Assembly (NCBI GenBank): GCA_021798955.1
Contig: JAJZBK010000014.1
Location: forward strand, 1-64,000
From: Actinomycetes bacterium
GTDB taxonomy: Bacteria > Actinomycetota > Acidimicrobiia > Acidimicrobiales > RAAP-2
Length of the DNA: 64,000 nt
Direction of reading: 5' to 3'
The notes beneath the pieces are model-generated. The model had not been told where the DNA came from. It ran no database searches and saw only the letters and a program-made list of their open reading frames with translations. The translations under genes and the position numbers were made by a program. Below, piece by piece: positions 9,277 through 18,078 of this stretch (position 1 is its first letter; each line of letters begins with the position of its first letter).

Positions 9277-9534
9277 GCTGGACCTCCCGTCCATCGCCGG
9301 ACCCGTGGGGGACGTGGCGTCCCACCGCCAGGCTGGCAGTCCTCACTCCCCGTGCGTTCCGGTGTGCCCGCCGCGAACCTGCCGCTCGGACGGCACGCAC
9401 TCCTTCGCGCTCCCTCCCTGGTCTCCTCTGCCACCGAAGCCGCCTCCCCGAGCCGCAAAGCGCCGGGGGGCGCGTGCACGGACAGGGTGCGACTGGTCGC
9501 TCGGCCACTGTGACCGATCCCGCCGGTCGGCACT

Positions 9535-9552
9535 ATCGTCAAGGTTGACGAT
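9535..9552. promoter_or_regulatory. 18-bp perfect palindrome upstream of surface protein
   Basis: ATCGTCAAGGTTGACGAT: 8-bp arms around a GG, about 260 bp upstream of the surface-protein start. No plus-strand gene begins nearby, so if it is an operator it should control the surface protein. I do not recognise the regulator. Confidence 0.5.
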
Positions 9553-10168
9553 TTTCTCCCTCTGCCGGGACGCGCTCGCTGCGCTGTGTGGTCTGGTAGC
9601 TACGGCACGCCGCAACGTTTCAGCTTGCGCCGTTGTGCCACCACGTTGAGTACCGCCTCGAGGGCACCAGGTGGCCTCGGTCCCCCAACGTCGGTCGGCA
9701 TAGGCAGAGCCCTCTGGGCGTCGTCCACTCGCCGACTGCGTGCCCTGCAGTCACCCCGACTGCCATCTCTCGGGTCGCCGGGCGTCCGGTCGAGCGAACC
9801 GGCCACCGCCCCCGGACTCCGACCCGACGACCGCAGCTGTGCCGCGTCCACGTCGGACACTCGCGCCAGGGCCGGCGAAGCGAGCACGAGGTCCCGTTAC
9901 CTCTGAGGGGCACCGCCGTGACGGCGTCGGCCCAGAACGGCCGGCCCCCAACCGTTGCCTCGCACCCCCTACCGGCGTCCGGCCTTCGTGGTCAGCTCAC
10001 CGGCACGACGGCCGGTGAGCTGGTTCGCCGCCCGCGGTCGCACGGCCGGGGAGCACGGCTGTCTCCAGCCCTGCACCATCGCACCGCCGCCACCAGCCCT
10101 GCGCTCCCGACCGCTTTACCCGCTGCTCCTCGTCATCGGCAGTCGGGTGCCACCGAGGGGTCGTCCTG
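9553..10168. other. intergenic stretch, no gene seen
   Basis: About 615 bp between the surface-protein leader and the 3' end of nrdJ. Long open frames exist on both strands but have arginine/proline-rich, non-protein-like composition and no start signals. The only structure I see is the hairpin at 9993-10022. Together with 9277-9534 it makes a leader region in which I recognise no riboswitch. Confidence 0.6.
9993..10022 (-). terminator. 12-bp hairpin downstream of nrdJ
   Basis: cagctcaccggc and gccggtgagctg form a perfect 12-bp stem around a 6-nt loop, 147 bp past the nrdJ stop. No U-tract follows, as is common for actinobacterial terminators. Confidence 0.5.
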
Positions 10169-13153
10169 CTACGAGCACCCGCTGGTCGACCCGCAGCTGG
10201 CGCAGACGTAGCACGAGCCGGACCGCTGCATGGCGTTGCCGCACTGGTAGCAGTAGGGGGCGTCCCGCTGCTCGCTCCTGGCGATCGGGCCGGTGGCCGA
10301 CCGTGCCGTCGGGCTCGCCCCTGGTGCCGACGGCGTCGTGCGCCCGCCACCGCCGACCGGGGTGGTCGACGTCACCACAGCGCCGGCCGGCGTGCCCAGC
10401 TCACCGCTGCCCAGCTCACCGCTGCCGGCCGGTGTGCCCGGCTCCCCGATGCCCGCCGACGGCATGCCCGGCTCCACGATGCCCGCCGACGGCGTGGCCG
10501 TCTCCTCCACCCCCGGCAGCGTCGGCTGCAACCGCTCCGAGGTGGACAGCACACCGAGCTCGGCCCGCTCGGAGGCTGGCAGGTAGTCGAGGGCGAGCCG
10601 CCGGAAGATGTAGTCGACGAGACTGGTGGCGATGCGCAGGTCGGGGTCGTCGGTGATGCCGGCGGGCTCGAAGCGCATGTTCGTGTACTTGCGCACGTAG
10701 GTGGCGAGCGGCACGCCGTGCTGGAGGCCCAGGCTCACCGAGATCGAGAAGGCGTCCATGATGCCGGCCAGGGTCGAGCCCTGCTTGGACACCTTCATGA
10801 AGACCTCGCCGGGGCGCCCGTCCTCGTACTCGCCCACGGTCACGTAGCCCTCGCAGTCGGCCACCCGGAAGGCGAAGGTCGACGACGCCCGTCGCCGCGG
10901 CAGGCGCTCGCGCACCGCCCCGACCACCAGCGGCTCCGCCCGGTGCGACCGCTCGTGGGCGAGGGCCGCTTCGAGCTCGTCGATGCGGGCGGCCAGCTCG
11001 CGGTCGTGGGCTTCGGCCTCGGAGCCGGCCGGCGCGGTGTCGCCTCCGTCGACAACCGTCACGTCCTTCTTCGTCGTCGACAGCGGTTGGCCGACCTTGC
11101 AGTTGTCGCGGTAGATGGCGATGGCCTTGACCCCCAACCGCCAGGCATCGATGTGGAGCTGCTCGACATCCTCGACGCTCACGTCTTCGGGGAGGTTGAC
11201 GGTCTTCGAGATGGCTCCCGAGATGAACGGCTGGACCGCCCCCATCATCCGGACGTGGCCGAGGTAGTGGATGGTGTTGTCCCCCATCGAGCAGGCAAAG
11301 ACGGGCAAGTGCTCGTCGGCGAGGTGGGGGGCACCGAGGATCGAGTTGTGGGCGTCCACGTAGGCGATGATGTCGTCGACCTGCTCGGGCGAGTAGCCCA
11401 GGCGAGCGAGCGCCCGGGGAACCGTCTGGTTGACGATCGACATGGTGCCCCCGCCCACCAGCTTCTTCGTCTTGACGAGGCCGAGGTCGGGCTCGACGCC
11501 GGTCGTGTCGCAGTCCATGAGCAGCCCGATGGTGCCGGTCGGGGCGAGCACGCTTGCCTGGGCGTTGCGCACACCGTGGCGCTCGCCCAGCTCGACGGCC
11601 AGGTCCCACGACTCCTGGGCGGCTGACAGCAGCTCGGTCGGCACCAGCTCCTCGTCGATCTCGGCCACCGCGTCACGGTGCATGCGCAGGACCCCGAGCA
11701 TCGGCTCGACGTTCTCGTGGAACCCGGCGAAGGGGCCCATGCGGGCTGCCGTGCGGGCCGACGTGGCGTAGGCGTGGCCGGTCATCAGGGCCGTGATGGC
11801 ACCGGCCCACGCCCGGCCTTCGTCCGAGTCGTAGGGGAGGCCCTGGGCCATCAGCAAGGCGCCGAGGTTGGCGTACCCGATGCCGAGCTGGCGGAACCGG
11901 CGTGAGTTGTCGGCGATCTTGTCGGTCGGATAGTCGGCGTTGCCGACGATGATCTCCTGGGCAGTGAACACCACGGCCACCGAGGCCCGGAAGGCGTCGA
12001 CGTCGAAGGAACCGTCCTCGTTCAGGTACTTGAGGAGGTTGAGGCTGGCCAGGTTGCACGCCGAGTTGTCGATGTGCATGTACTCCGAGCACGGATTGGA
12101 GCCGTTGATCCGGCCGGTGTTCGAGGCGGTGTGCCACCGGTTGATGGTGGTGTCGAACTGCATGCCGGGGTCGGCGCACTCCCAGGCGGCATGGGCGATC
12201 TGGCGGAACAGGTCGCGGGCGGCGACGGTGCGCACCACCGAGCCGTCGAGGCGAGCCCGGAGCGGCCACTGGCGCCCCTCGACGACCGCCTCCATGAACT
12301 CGTCGGTGACCCGCACGGAGTTGTTGGCGTTCTGGTACTGCAGGCTGATCGAGTCCTTGCCGTCGAGGTCCATGTCGAAGCCGGCGTCACGCAGCACCCG
12401 GGCCTTGCGCTCCTCGATCGCCTTGCACCAGATGAAGTCCTCGATGTCGGGGTGGTCGACGTCGAGGATCACCATCTTGGCGGCGCGGCGCGTCTTGCCT
12501 CCCGACTTGATGGTGCCGGCCGACGAGTCGGCACCACGCATGAAGCTGACCGGCCCCGACGCCGTTCCCCCGCCCTTCAGCAGCTCCTCGGAGGAGCGGA
12601 TCCGCGACAGGTTGACGCCCGCGCCCGAGCCCCCCTTGAAGATGATCCCTTCCTCCGTGTACCAGTTGAGGATCGAGTCCATCGAGTCGTCGACCGACAA
12701 GATGAAGCACGCCGAGCCCTGCTGGGGGACCCCGGGCACCCCGAGGTTGAACCACACGGGCGAGTTGAAGGCGGCCCGCTGGGTCACGACCAGGTACTGC
12801 AGCTCGGCCCGGAAGGTCGCTGCCTCCTCCTCGTCGGCGAAGTACCCGTCCTTCTCCCCCCACGCCGTGATGGTGTCGACCACCCGGTCGACCACCTGGC
12901 GCAGCGACCACTCCCGCTCGGCCGTCCCCGGGGTCCCCCGGAAGTACTTCTGGGCCAGGATGTTGGTGGCGTTCACGCTCCACGACGCCGGCACCTCCAC
13001 CCCGAGCTGCTCGAAGGCGACCGACCCGTCGCGGTAGTTCGTGATGCGGGCGTCTCGCCGCTCCCAGGCGACCATGTCGTAGGGGTGCGTCCCCGGCGAC
13101 GTGAAGTGCCGACGGATGCCGATGGTGAGCTGCTGCTCGGGTGCGATGGCCAT
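10169..13153 (-). CDS. nrdJ: adenosylcobalamin-dependent ribonucleotide reductase (class II)
   Basis: 994 aa. Reduces ribonucleotides to deoxyribonucleotides using adenosylcobalamin as radical source, so it works with or without oxygen. Seen: GSACFILSVDDSMDSI (a redox-active Cys), NPCSEYMH near residue 350 (catalytic Asn, Cys and Glu), and a C-terminal zinc-ribbon-like segment with CYQCGNAM and CYVCASCG (last 26 residues). Between catalytic body and ribbon is a Gly/Pro/Ser-rich linker with short repeats (about residues 895-955). The ATG at 13153 follows AGAGGAGAG. The upstream region carries a sigma70-type promoter and two NrdR boxes. No nrdAB or nrdR gene is in the window. Confidence 0.95.
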   Translation of the reverse strand: MAIAPEQQLTIGIRRHFTSPGTHPYDMVAWERRDARITNYRDGSVAFEQLGVEVPASWSVNATNILAQKYFRGTPGTAEREWSLRQVVDRVVDTITAWGEKDGYFADEEEAATFRAELQYLVVTQRAAFNSPVWFNLGVPGVPQQGSACFILSVDDSMDSILNWYTEEGIIFKGGSGAGVNLSRIRSSEELLKGGGTASGPVSFMRGADSSAGTIKSGGKTRRAAKMVILDVDHPDIEDFIWCKAIEERKARVLRDAGFDMDLDGKDSISLQYQNANNSVRVTDEFMEAVVEGRQWPLRARLDGSVVRTVAARDLFRQIAHAAWECADPGMQFDTTINRWHTASNTGRINGSNPCSEYMHIDNSACNLASLNLLKYLNEDGSFDVDAFRASVAVVFTAQEIIVGNADYPTDKIADNSRRFRQLGIGYANLGALLMAQGLPYDSDEGRAWAGAITALMTGHAYATSARTAARMGPFAGFHENVEPMLGVLRMHRDAVAEIDEELVPTELLSAAQESWDLAVELGERHGVRNAQASVLAPTGTIGLLMDCDTTGVEPDLGLVKTKKLVGGGTMSIVNQTVPRALARLGYSPEQVDDIIAYVDAHNSILGAPHLADEHLPVFACSMGDNTIHYLGHVRMMGAVQPFISGAISKTVNLPEDVSVEDVEQLHIDAWRLGVKAIAIYRDNCKVGQPLSTTKKDVTVVDGGDTAPAGSEAEAHDRELAARIDELEAALAHERSHRAEPLVVGAVRERLPRRRASSTFAFRVADCEGYVTVGEYEDGRPGEVFMKVSKQGSTLAGIMDAFSISVSLGLQHGVPLATYVRKYTNMRFEPAGITDDPDLRIATSLVDYIFRRLALDYLPASERAELGVLSTSERLQPTLPGVEETATPSAGIVEPGMPSAGIGEPGTPAGSGELGSGELGTPAGAVVTSTTPVGGGGRTTPSAPGASPTARSATGPIARSEQRDAPYCYQCGNAMQRSGSCYVCASCGSTSGCS

Positions 13154-13284
13154 GGTGCTCTCCTCTTGCCTGGACCGGAGCCTGGTCTACCGGCGTGCTG
13201 GGTGCTCGACGGGCGGGACGATGGTCTGGCTGCCGTGCTCTCGTCCCGCCAGGAGAGGGTGCCGGTCCCGCGTTCCCCCATTGA

Positions 13285-13331
13285 CCACAAGATATTGGGT
13301 CATCCCTCACCTAAGGCACGAGATAGTGGGT
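13285..13331 (-). promoter_or_regulatory. pair of NrdR boxes
   Basis: Two 16-bp sites, 13285-13300 (CCACAAGATATTGGGT on the plus strand) and 13316-13331 (GCACGAGATAGTGGGT), agree with the known NrdR box and are 31 bp apart, three helical turns, the usual arrangement. The distal site overlaps the predicted transcription start of nrdJ, which suits repression. Confidence 0.8.
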
Positions 13332-13333
13332 TC

Positions 13334-13363
13334 ATTACAGCAGCGTAGTTACACACCTGTCAA
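13334..13363 (-). promoter_or_regulatory. sigma70-type promoter of nrdJ
   Basis: On the minus strand TTGACA (13358-13363) is followed after 18 nt by TGTAAT (13334-13339). The predicted start is near 13327, giving a leader of about 174 nt. I looked for a cobalamin riboswitch in that leader and did not see a B12 box. Confidence 0.7.
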
Positions 13364-13511
13364 TGGGACCGGCGTGCTCGAGCCGCGTGGTGGGCCTCCA
13401 TCGTGCCAGGTCGGGACTGGTTCGCGAAGAATTGCGGATGATTGCACACGCGAGCGCGTCTCGGCTGGGCCCCACCGTCCCCCGGATGCCCACCGTCCCC
13501 CCATTGCTCGG

Positions 13512-13517
13512 TACAGT
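13512..13517 (+). promoter_or_regulatory. -10 box of leaderless promoter
   Basis: TACAGT ends 6 nt before the ATG of the glycerol kinase gene, with no Shine-Dalgarno. Confidence 0.5.
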
Positions 13518-13523
13518 CCGTCC

Positions 13524-15113
13524 ATGCCCCGCTCGTCGGCACCCGTGGTCATCGCCCTCGACGCCGGCACCACCGGTGTCCGGGCCGTCGTCGTCGACAC
13601 CTCGGCCCGGGTGGTCGACGTCGCCTACCGCGAGCTGACCCAGCACTTCCCTCGACCGGGGTGGGTCGAGCACGACGCATCGGACATCTGGGCCTCGCTG
13701 CGAGACTGCCTCGACGAGGTCGCCGGTCGGCTTGCCGCGGCCGGCCGACGGTGCGCCGCCGTCGGGATCACCAACCAGCGCGAGACGGTGGTCGCCTTCA
13801 ACCGCCGGACCGGTGACCCGCTCTGTCGGGCCATCGTCTGGCAGGACCGGCGCACCGCCGATGCCTGCCGGGCTCTCGCCGAGGCGGGGCACCTCCCCCT
13901 CGTGCGCGAGCGCACCGGGCTCCTCCTCGACCCCTACTTCTCTGCCACCAAGATGCAGTGGCTCCTGGCGGGCGGCTCCGAAGCGGTGGCGGCGGCCGGA
14001 CGAACCGGCGACCTCGCCCTCGGCACCGTCGACTCGTGGGTGGTCTGGAACCTGACCGGAGGACCGGCGGGGGGCGCCTACGTGACCGATCCCACCAACG
14101 CCTCGCGCACCATGCTCTTCGACATCGTGGTGCGACGGTGGTCCGACGAGCTCTGCGACCTCTTCGGCGTGCCCGAGGGCGCCCTCGCCGAGGTCGTCCC
14201 GTCATCTGGACGGATCGGCACGGTGTCCCCCGACGTACTGGGCCCGGACAGTCCACTCGCCGGCGTGCCCGTCGCCGGCATCGCCGGGGACCAGCACGCC
14301 GCCCTCTTCGGCCAAGCCTGCTTCGAGCCGGGCATGGCCAAGGCAACCTACGGCACCGGCACGTTCGTCCTCCTCAACGTCGGGCCGACCTGCCCGGCAC
14401 CGGCTGACGGCCTGCTCACCACCATCGCCTGGGACCTCGGTCAGACGGCCGCCGCCGTGGGCGACCGGACCGACGATCTGGGCGGCCCGGCCGGTCACCA
14501 TCCCTCTGTCTCCTACGCCCTCGAAGGTTCGGTGTTCACCTCGGGTGCGGCCATCCAGTGGCTCCGCGACGGCCTCGGCCTCATCGGGGCGGCCGACGAG
14601 CTGGAGCCGCTCGCCCGATCGGTGGGCTCGACCGAGGGTGTCGTGGTCGTCCCGGCGTTCGCCGGGCTCGGCAGCCCACGTTTCGACCCGTACGCCCGCG
14701 GGACCATCGTGGGGCTGAGCCGAGGTACCGGCCGGGCCCACCTGGCCAGAGCGGTGGTCGAGGCGCTGGCGTTCGAGACACGCGACGTGCTCGACGCCAT
14801 GGCCGCCGCCGGCACCGTCCCCAAGCGAGTCCGGGTGGATGGAGGCGCGTCGGTGATGGACCTCCTCCTCGAGCTCCAGGCCGCCCAGAGCGGCATCCCC
14901 GTCGCGCGCCCCCGGTCGGTGGAGTCAACCGCCCTCGGTGCCGCCACCCTGGCCGGGCTGTCCGAAGGGGTCTGGGGCTCGCTCGAGGACCTGGCAGCGT
15001 TCTGGCACGCCGAGCGGGTCTTCGAGCCGCCGCCAGACCGCGGTCCGGCCGACGTCGCCCACCAGGCCTGGCTCGCTGCCGTCGACCGAGCCCGTGGGTG
15101 GGCCAGGTCCTGA
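13524..15113 (+). CDS. glpK: glycerol kinase
   Basis: 529 aa. Phosphorylates glycerol to sn-glycerol 3-phosphate with ATP; FGGY carbohydrate-kinase family, cytosolic. The N-terminal LDAGTTGVR phosphate-binding loop, the NQRET segment with IVWQDRRT (glycerol contacts), GIAGDQHAALFGQ with the catalytic-base Asp, and YGTGTFVLLN are all present, and length fits. The ATG at 13524 is supported by a TACAGT box 6 nt upstream; longer in-frame starts run back into the nrdJ regulatory region. No glycerol transporter or dehydrogenase is adjacent. It ends in a small bidirectional hairpin shared with the convergent ACT gene. Confidence 0.93.
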   Translation: MPRSSAPVVIALDAGTTGVRAVVVDTSARVVDVAYRELTQHFPRPGWVEHDASDIWASLRDCLDEVAGRLAAAGRRCAAVGITNQRETVVAFNRRTGDPLCRAIVWQDRRTADACRALAEAGHLPLVRERTGLLLDPYFSATKMQWLLAGGSEAVAAAGRTGDLALGTVDSWVVWNLTGGPAGGAYVTDPTNASRTMLFDIVVRRWSDELCDLFGVPEGALAEVVPSSGRIGTVSPDVLGPDSPLAGVPVAGIAGDQHAALFGQACFEPGMAKATYGTGTFVLLNVGPTCPAPADGLLTTIAWDLGQTAAAVGDRTDDLGGPAGHHPSVSYALEGSVFTSGAAIQWLRDGLGLIGAADELEPLARSVGSTEGVVVVPAFAGLGSPRFDPYARGTIVGLSRGTGRAHLARAVVEALAFETRDVLDAMAAAGTVPKRVRVDGGASVMDLLLELQAAQSGIPVARPRSVESTALGAATLAGLSEGVWGSLEDLAAFWHAERVFEPPPDRGPADVAHQAWLAAVDRARGWARS

Positions 15114-15129
15114 GCCGTCCTGCTCAGGA
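15108..15129. terminator. bidirectional hairpin between convergent genes
   Basis: tcctgagc and gctcagga form an 8-bp stem with a 6-nt loop and include both stop codons (glpK at 15111-15113 and the ACT gene at 15124-15126). No U-tract. Confidence 0.4.
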
Positions 15130-15777
15130 GGCCGCGGGACGGGCAGCCAGCTCGCGCCAGCGATGGTCGGCCAGTTCGGCCAGCTCGGCCAGACGCGTCC
15201 GCTCCCGTTGGCGGAGCACCGGGTGGCGGCGGACCACGACCAGGTCGGCGCCGACGGCATCGAGCTTGGCCACGGCGACATCCGGGGCGTTGTGGTGCTC
15301 GGGAGACGGGGCCACCGCCACGTGCTCGGCTCCGAAGCCGGCTCGGGCCGCGTCGACGAGGAAGGCCAGGACGTCCTCGGCCCGCTGCTGACGGACGAGC
15401 CCGGTGGCCGCAGCCAGCAGCTCGGTCCGAGGGTCCACCGCCGCAGAAGTCACCGGCCGCACCGCCTCGACCGCGGCACCGTCGACCTCGTGGACCTCGC
15501 CGACCATGAGCTCGACCAGGGCCGCATCGGCCAGCACGACCCCGATCTCGTCGACCACCACGCCGTTGGAGCGTTCGAGGATGTCGATGAAGACGACGTC
15601 CCCGCCGACCGAGCCGATGCGACTGGCCACGGCACCGAGGGCGCCGGGGCGATCGGGCAGGACCACCCGCACCAGCACATCGGTCATGAGGCTGAGCCCA
15701 ACGTGGTCACCGGCACGGTCGGCTCCGGCCTGCGCTGCTCCTCGGCCGTCGACTTCCCCACTGCCGAGCCCTGGCAT
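15124..15777 (-). CDS. ACT-domain protein
   Basis: 217 aa. An ACT-like regulatory domain (MTDVLVRVVLPDRPGALGAVASRIG, a typical ligand-binding fold start, described here by its opening LVRVVLPDRPGALG) spans about residues 31-105; the remainder (110-217), with AVDPRTELL and VVVRRHPVL, resembles a degenerate universal-stress or ligand-sensing fold but I cannot assign it. ACT domains usually bind amino acids. Start 15777 is chosen because TACGGT lies exactly 6 nt upstream; an internal ATG at 15687 would begin right at the ACT domain and remains possible. Confidence 0.75.
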   Translation of the reverse strand: MPGLGSGEVDGRGAAQAGADRAGDHVGLSLMTDVLVRVVLPDRPGALGAVASRIGSVGGDVVFIDILERSNGVVVDEIGVVLADAALVELMVGEVHEVDGAAVEAVRPVTSAAVDPRTELLAAATGLVRQQRAEDVLAFLVDAARAGFGAEHVAVAPSPEHHNAPDVAVAKLDAVGADLVVVRRHPVLRQRERTRLAELAELADHRWRELAARPAAS

Positions 15778-15783
15778 ACCCCC

Positions 15784-15789
15784 ACCGTA
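15784..15789 (-). promoter_or_regulatory. -10 box of leaderless promoter
   Basis: TACGGT on the minus strand, 6 nt from the ATG at 15777. Confidence 0.5.
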
Positions 15790-15822
15790 GGGACGGCTGA
15801 TGAACGGCGGGTTTCCGCCGCG

Positions 15823-16515
15823 TTACCGCTCACCGTCGGGCTCCCGCTCCACGGCCGCAGGGCCCCGCAGGGTCCGGACCTCGCTGGCGTAGACGTCCAC
15901 CCGCTCCTGCCCCGACAGCTCGGCGATGGCGGCCATCAGCCGCTCGGTGAAGGCACGCAGGGCCAACGGGTCGTCCCCGGCGGCGGCATCGGCGTAGAGG
16001 GGCGGGCCGAACCGGACCGTGACGGCGTGGAACGGGCGCATCACGAGCCGTCCGGGCGGCTGGATCTTCCGGGTCCCCACCAGGGCGACGGGGACCACCG
16101 GTGCACCCGTGTCGACCGCCAGGCGAGCCACCCCGGTGCGGCCCCGGTAGAGGTGCTCATCGGGGGCCCGGGTGCCCTCCGGATAGATGCCGAGCAGCTT
16201 GCCGTCAGCGAGCACGCCGGCCGCCGTGTCGAGAGCCCGCCGCGAGACGTCCCCGCCGTCACGGCGAATGGGGATCTGGCCGGCCGCCCTGAAGAACCAC
16301 CCGGTCTTCCACGAGTCGAAGTACTCCGCCTTGGCGACGAAGGTCACCCGGCGGGCGATCACGAGCGGCAGAAAGAACGAGTCGCAGAACGACTGGTGGT
16401 TGGCGGCCAGCAGAGCGGGACCCCGCCGGGGCACGTACCGCCTTCCCTCGACGCGCACCCGCCAGAGGAGGAGGAGCACCGGACTCAGGACCGCCTTGAG
16501 GCACCAGTAGACCAC
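15823..16515 (-). CDS. plsC: 1-acyl-sn-glycerol-3-phosphate acyltransferase (PlsC family)
   Basis: 230 aa. Transfers an acyl chain to lysophosphatidic acid in phospholipid synthesis, at the membrane. The acyltransferase motifs are intact: H40-X4-D45 in NHQSFCD and E113-GTR in YPEGTRAPD, with an N-terminal hydrophobic segment (residues 6-20). The start is GTG 16513-16515 with TACGGT 5 nt upstream. It is divergent from a TetR gene 63 bp away, which may regulate it. Several PlsC paralogues are usual in actinobacteria, so the exact acyl acceptor is not certain. Confidence 0.88.
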   Translation of the reverse strand: MVYWCLKAVLSPVLLLLWRVRVEGRRYVPRRGPALLAANHQSFCDSFFLPLVIARRVTFVAKAEYFDSWKTGWFFRAAGQIPIRRDGGDVSRRALDTAAGVLADGKLLGIYPEGTRAPDEHLYRGRTGVARLAVDTGAPVVPVALVGTRKIQPPGRLVMRPFHAVTVRFGPPLYADAAAGDDPLALRAFTERLMAAIAELSGQERVDVYASEVRTLRGPAAVEREPDGER

Positions 16516-16520
16516 GGCTC

Positions 16521-16526
16521 ACCGTA
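16521..16526 (-). promoter_or_regulatory. -10 box of leaderless promoter
   Basis: TACGGT on the minus strand, 5 nt from the GTG start of plsC. Confidence 0.45.
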
Positions 16527-16578
16527 CCGCCAGCCGGGCCGCTCGGCGCACCGAATGCCGCGGTAGCCTCCAGCGGCC

Positions 16579-17172
16579 ATGGCACGTCGGCTGACTGAGC
16601 GAGGAACGCAGCGCAAAAAGGAGCTCCTCGACGTCGCCTCGAGGATGTTCGCCACCGACGGCTACCACACGACCTCGGTGACCGCCATCGTCGACCGGCT
16701 CGGGGTCGGCAAGGGCGTCTTCTACTGGTACTTCGACTCCAAGGACGCCTTGATGCGTCAGGTCCTCCTCGATGCCCAGCAGGGGTTGCGCCAAGCCCAG
16801 CGCGAGGCGATCGCCGGTGAGCACGACCCGGTACGACGGATCGAGCAGGGCATACGCGCCTCGATCGAGTGGCTGAGCGATCACCGCCATCTCTTCGCCC
16901 TGCTCGAATTCGCTCGGACCGAGGAACGCTTCGCCCCAATCGTCCGGGCGGGCGAGGAACAGGCCGTCGCCGACGCGCTGCCCCACGTGGCGGCCGGCGT
17001 CACCGCGGGGCTGCTCCGTCGCGAAGACCCGACCGTCCTCGCCATCGCCGTGCTCGGGGTATCGGCGCACCTCGCCCGCTCCCTCGTGCTCGAACGAGGA
17101 GCGAACGCCGACCGGGTGGCCGACGCCGCCATCGCCTTCTGTCGCAGTGGGTTCCTCGCCCCCAAGGGGTGA
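16579..17172 (+). CDS. TetR-family transcriptional regulator
   Basis: 197 aa. N-terminal TetR helix-turn-helix (residues 10-57; TTSVTAIVDRLGVGKGVFYWYF is the recognition region, key residues V, G, K, G, Y, F) followed by an all-helical ligand domain. Divergent from plsC, so it may control lipid metabolism and itself. A TAGCCT box lies 9 nt upstream of the ATG. Confidence 0.88.
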   Translation: MARRLTERGTQRKKELLDVASRMFATDGYHTTSVTAIVDRLGVGKGVFYWYFDSKDALMRQVLLDAQQGLRQAQREAIAGEHDPVRRIEQGIRASIEWLSDHRHLFALLEFARTEERFAPIVRAGEEQAVADALPHVAAGVTAGLLRREDPTVLAIAVLGVSAHLARSLVLERGANADRVADAAIAFCRSGFLAPKG

Positions 17173-17265
17173 CCCCACCAGCCGTCGTCCTCAACCTCGC
17201 CGCCTCCGGCGTCGATGAACTGGGTCGCGGGGAGAGACCCCTGGCGACGAGGCGGAGGACCAACC

Positions 17266-18039
17266 ATGGATGGTTGCGCACAACGGGGAGCGCGGGGCGG
17301 GCTGGGCCGGTTCAGGCGATGCGGGACCGGCAGGGCTACGACGGGTCCTGCGACGTTCCGGCTCCGGGCCGGCATCGGCGCCGTCCTGGTGGCGCTCCCC
17401 CTCGTCCTCGCCGCGTGCCAGTACCGGCTCACGCCCCAAGGTGCTCCCTACCGGGTGGACACCTACGCCCAGACGGTGCTCACCTACGCACCGCCGACCA
17501 CCGGGGCCAACAACCGCGAGATGACCTGGGGCGCGACGCCCGTCCAGGGGGACGCCACCGAGTGCGCCACCTGGCTCTACGGCCAAGGGATCGCCCAGAA
17601 CGGACTGGCCTTCGACATCCACTCAACCCCTCAACGGACGACCGCCATCGTCCTCGAGCGGAACGTCTGGATGGCCGGCTTCTGGGACTTCGTCGGGATC
17701 GACTTCGACTCGACGGCCCCGACCGGCTTCACGGTCATCCCCGACAGTGGCGTCAACCTCAGCTCGTACCTCGGCGAGGTCCCTGCTCCGACCTACCCGC
17801 TGCGGGTCTGCGCCCGGATCGTCGGGACGTCGCTGCAGTTCGAGGTCTGCAAAGGGACCGAGCTCGGCACCCCGAACCCTCCACCGTTCGGCACCCCGGG
17901 GCAGGGTGGCACCATCTCCCTGGCCGGGCTGGCCGATGCCACCCCGGGGATGACGGGTGTCTACGAGGCCCACGTCCCTCCGGGCACGCTCTCGGTGGTC
18001 GACAACGTCACCCTGGACGGGGCGCCCTACACCCCGTGA
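17266..18039 (+). CDS. secreted lipoprotein, unknown function
   Basis: 257 aa. An N-terminal charged segment followed by a hydrophobic stretch ending LVLAAC, a clear lipobox with the lipid-accepting Cys near residue 51. The mature part has few recognisable motifs; it contains NREMTWGATPVQGDATECA and several paired Cys. The ATG at 17266 has GGAGGA 6 nt upstream; an ATG at 17215 has no such site. I do not recognise the family. It may be anchored on the outer face of the membrane. Confidence 0.7.
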   Translation: MDGCAQRGARGGLGRFRRCGTGRATTGPATFRLRAGIGAVLVALPLVLAACQYRLTPQGAPYRVDTYAQTVLTYAPPTTGANNREMTWGATPVQGDATECATWLYGQGIAQNGLAFDIHSTPQRTTAIVLERNVWMAGFWDFVGIDFDSTAPTGFTVIPDSGVNLSSYLGEVPAPTYPLRVCARIVGTSLQFEVCKGTELGTPNPPPFGTPGQGGTISLAGLADATPGMTGVYEAHVPPGTLSVVDNVTLDGAPYTP

Positions 18040-18078
18040 GCGCGCCGCCTCCGCGGCCTGTGCCTCCGGGCCGTGGCG

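Noticed and set aside
9277-9540. Long G-rich leader of the surface gene as a cyclic di-AMP or cyclic di-GMP riboswitch
   Set aside because: I looked for the conserved core of both classes and did not find it; only the 18-bp palindrome is clear.
9633-10211. Plus-strand frame of about 190 codons overlapping the nrdJ end
   Set aside because: Arg/Pro-rich translation, no start signal, opposite a well-supported gene.
11940-13037. Long plus-strand frames within nrdJ
   Set aside because: Shadows of a confidently identified minus-strand gene.
13154-13284. Cobalamin riboswitch in the nrdJ leader
   Set aside because: No B12 box and the leader is too short; NrdR boxes explain the regulation.
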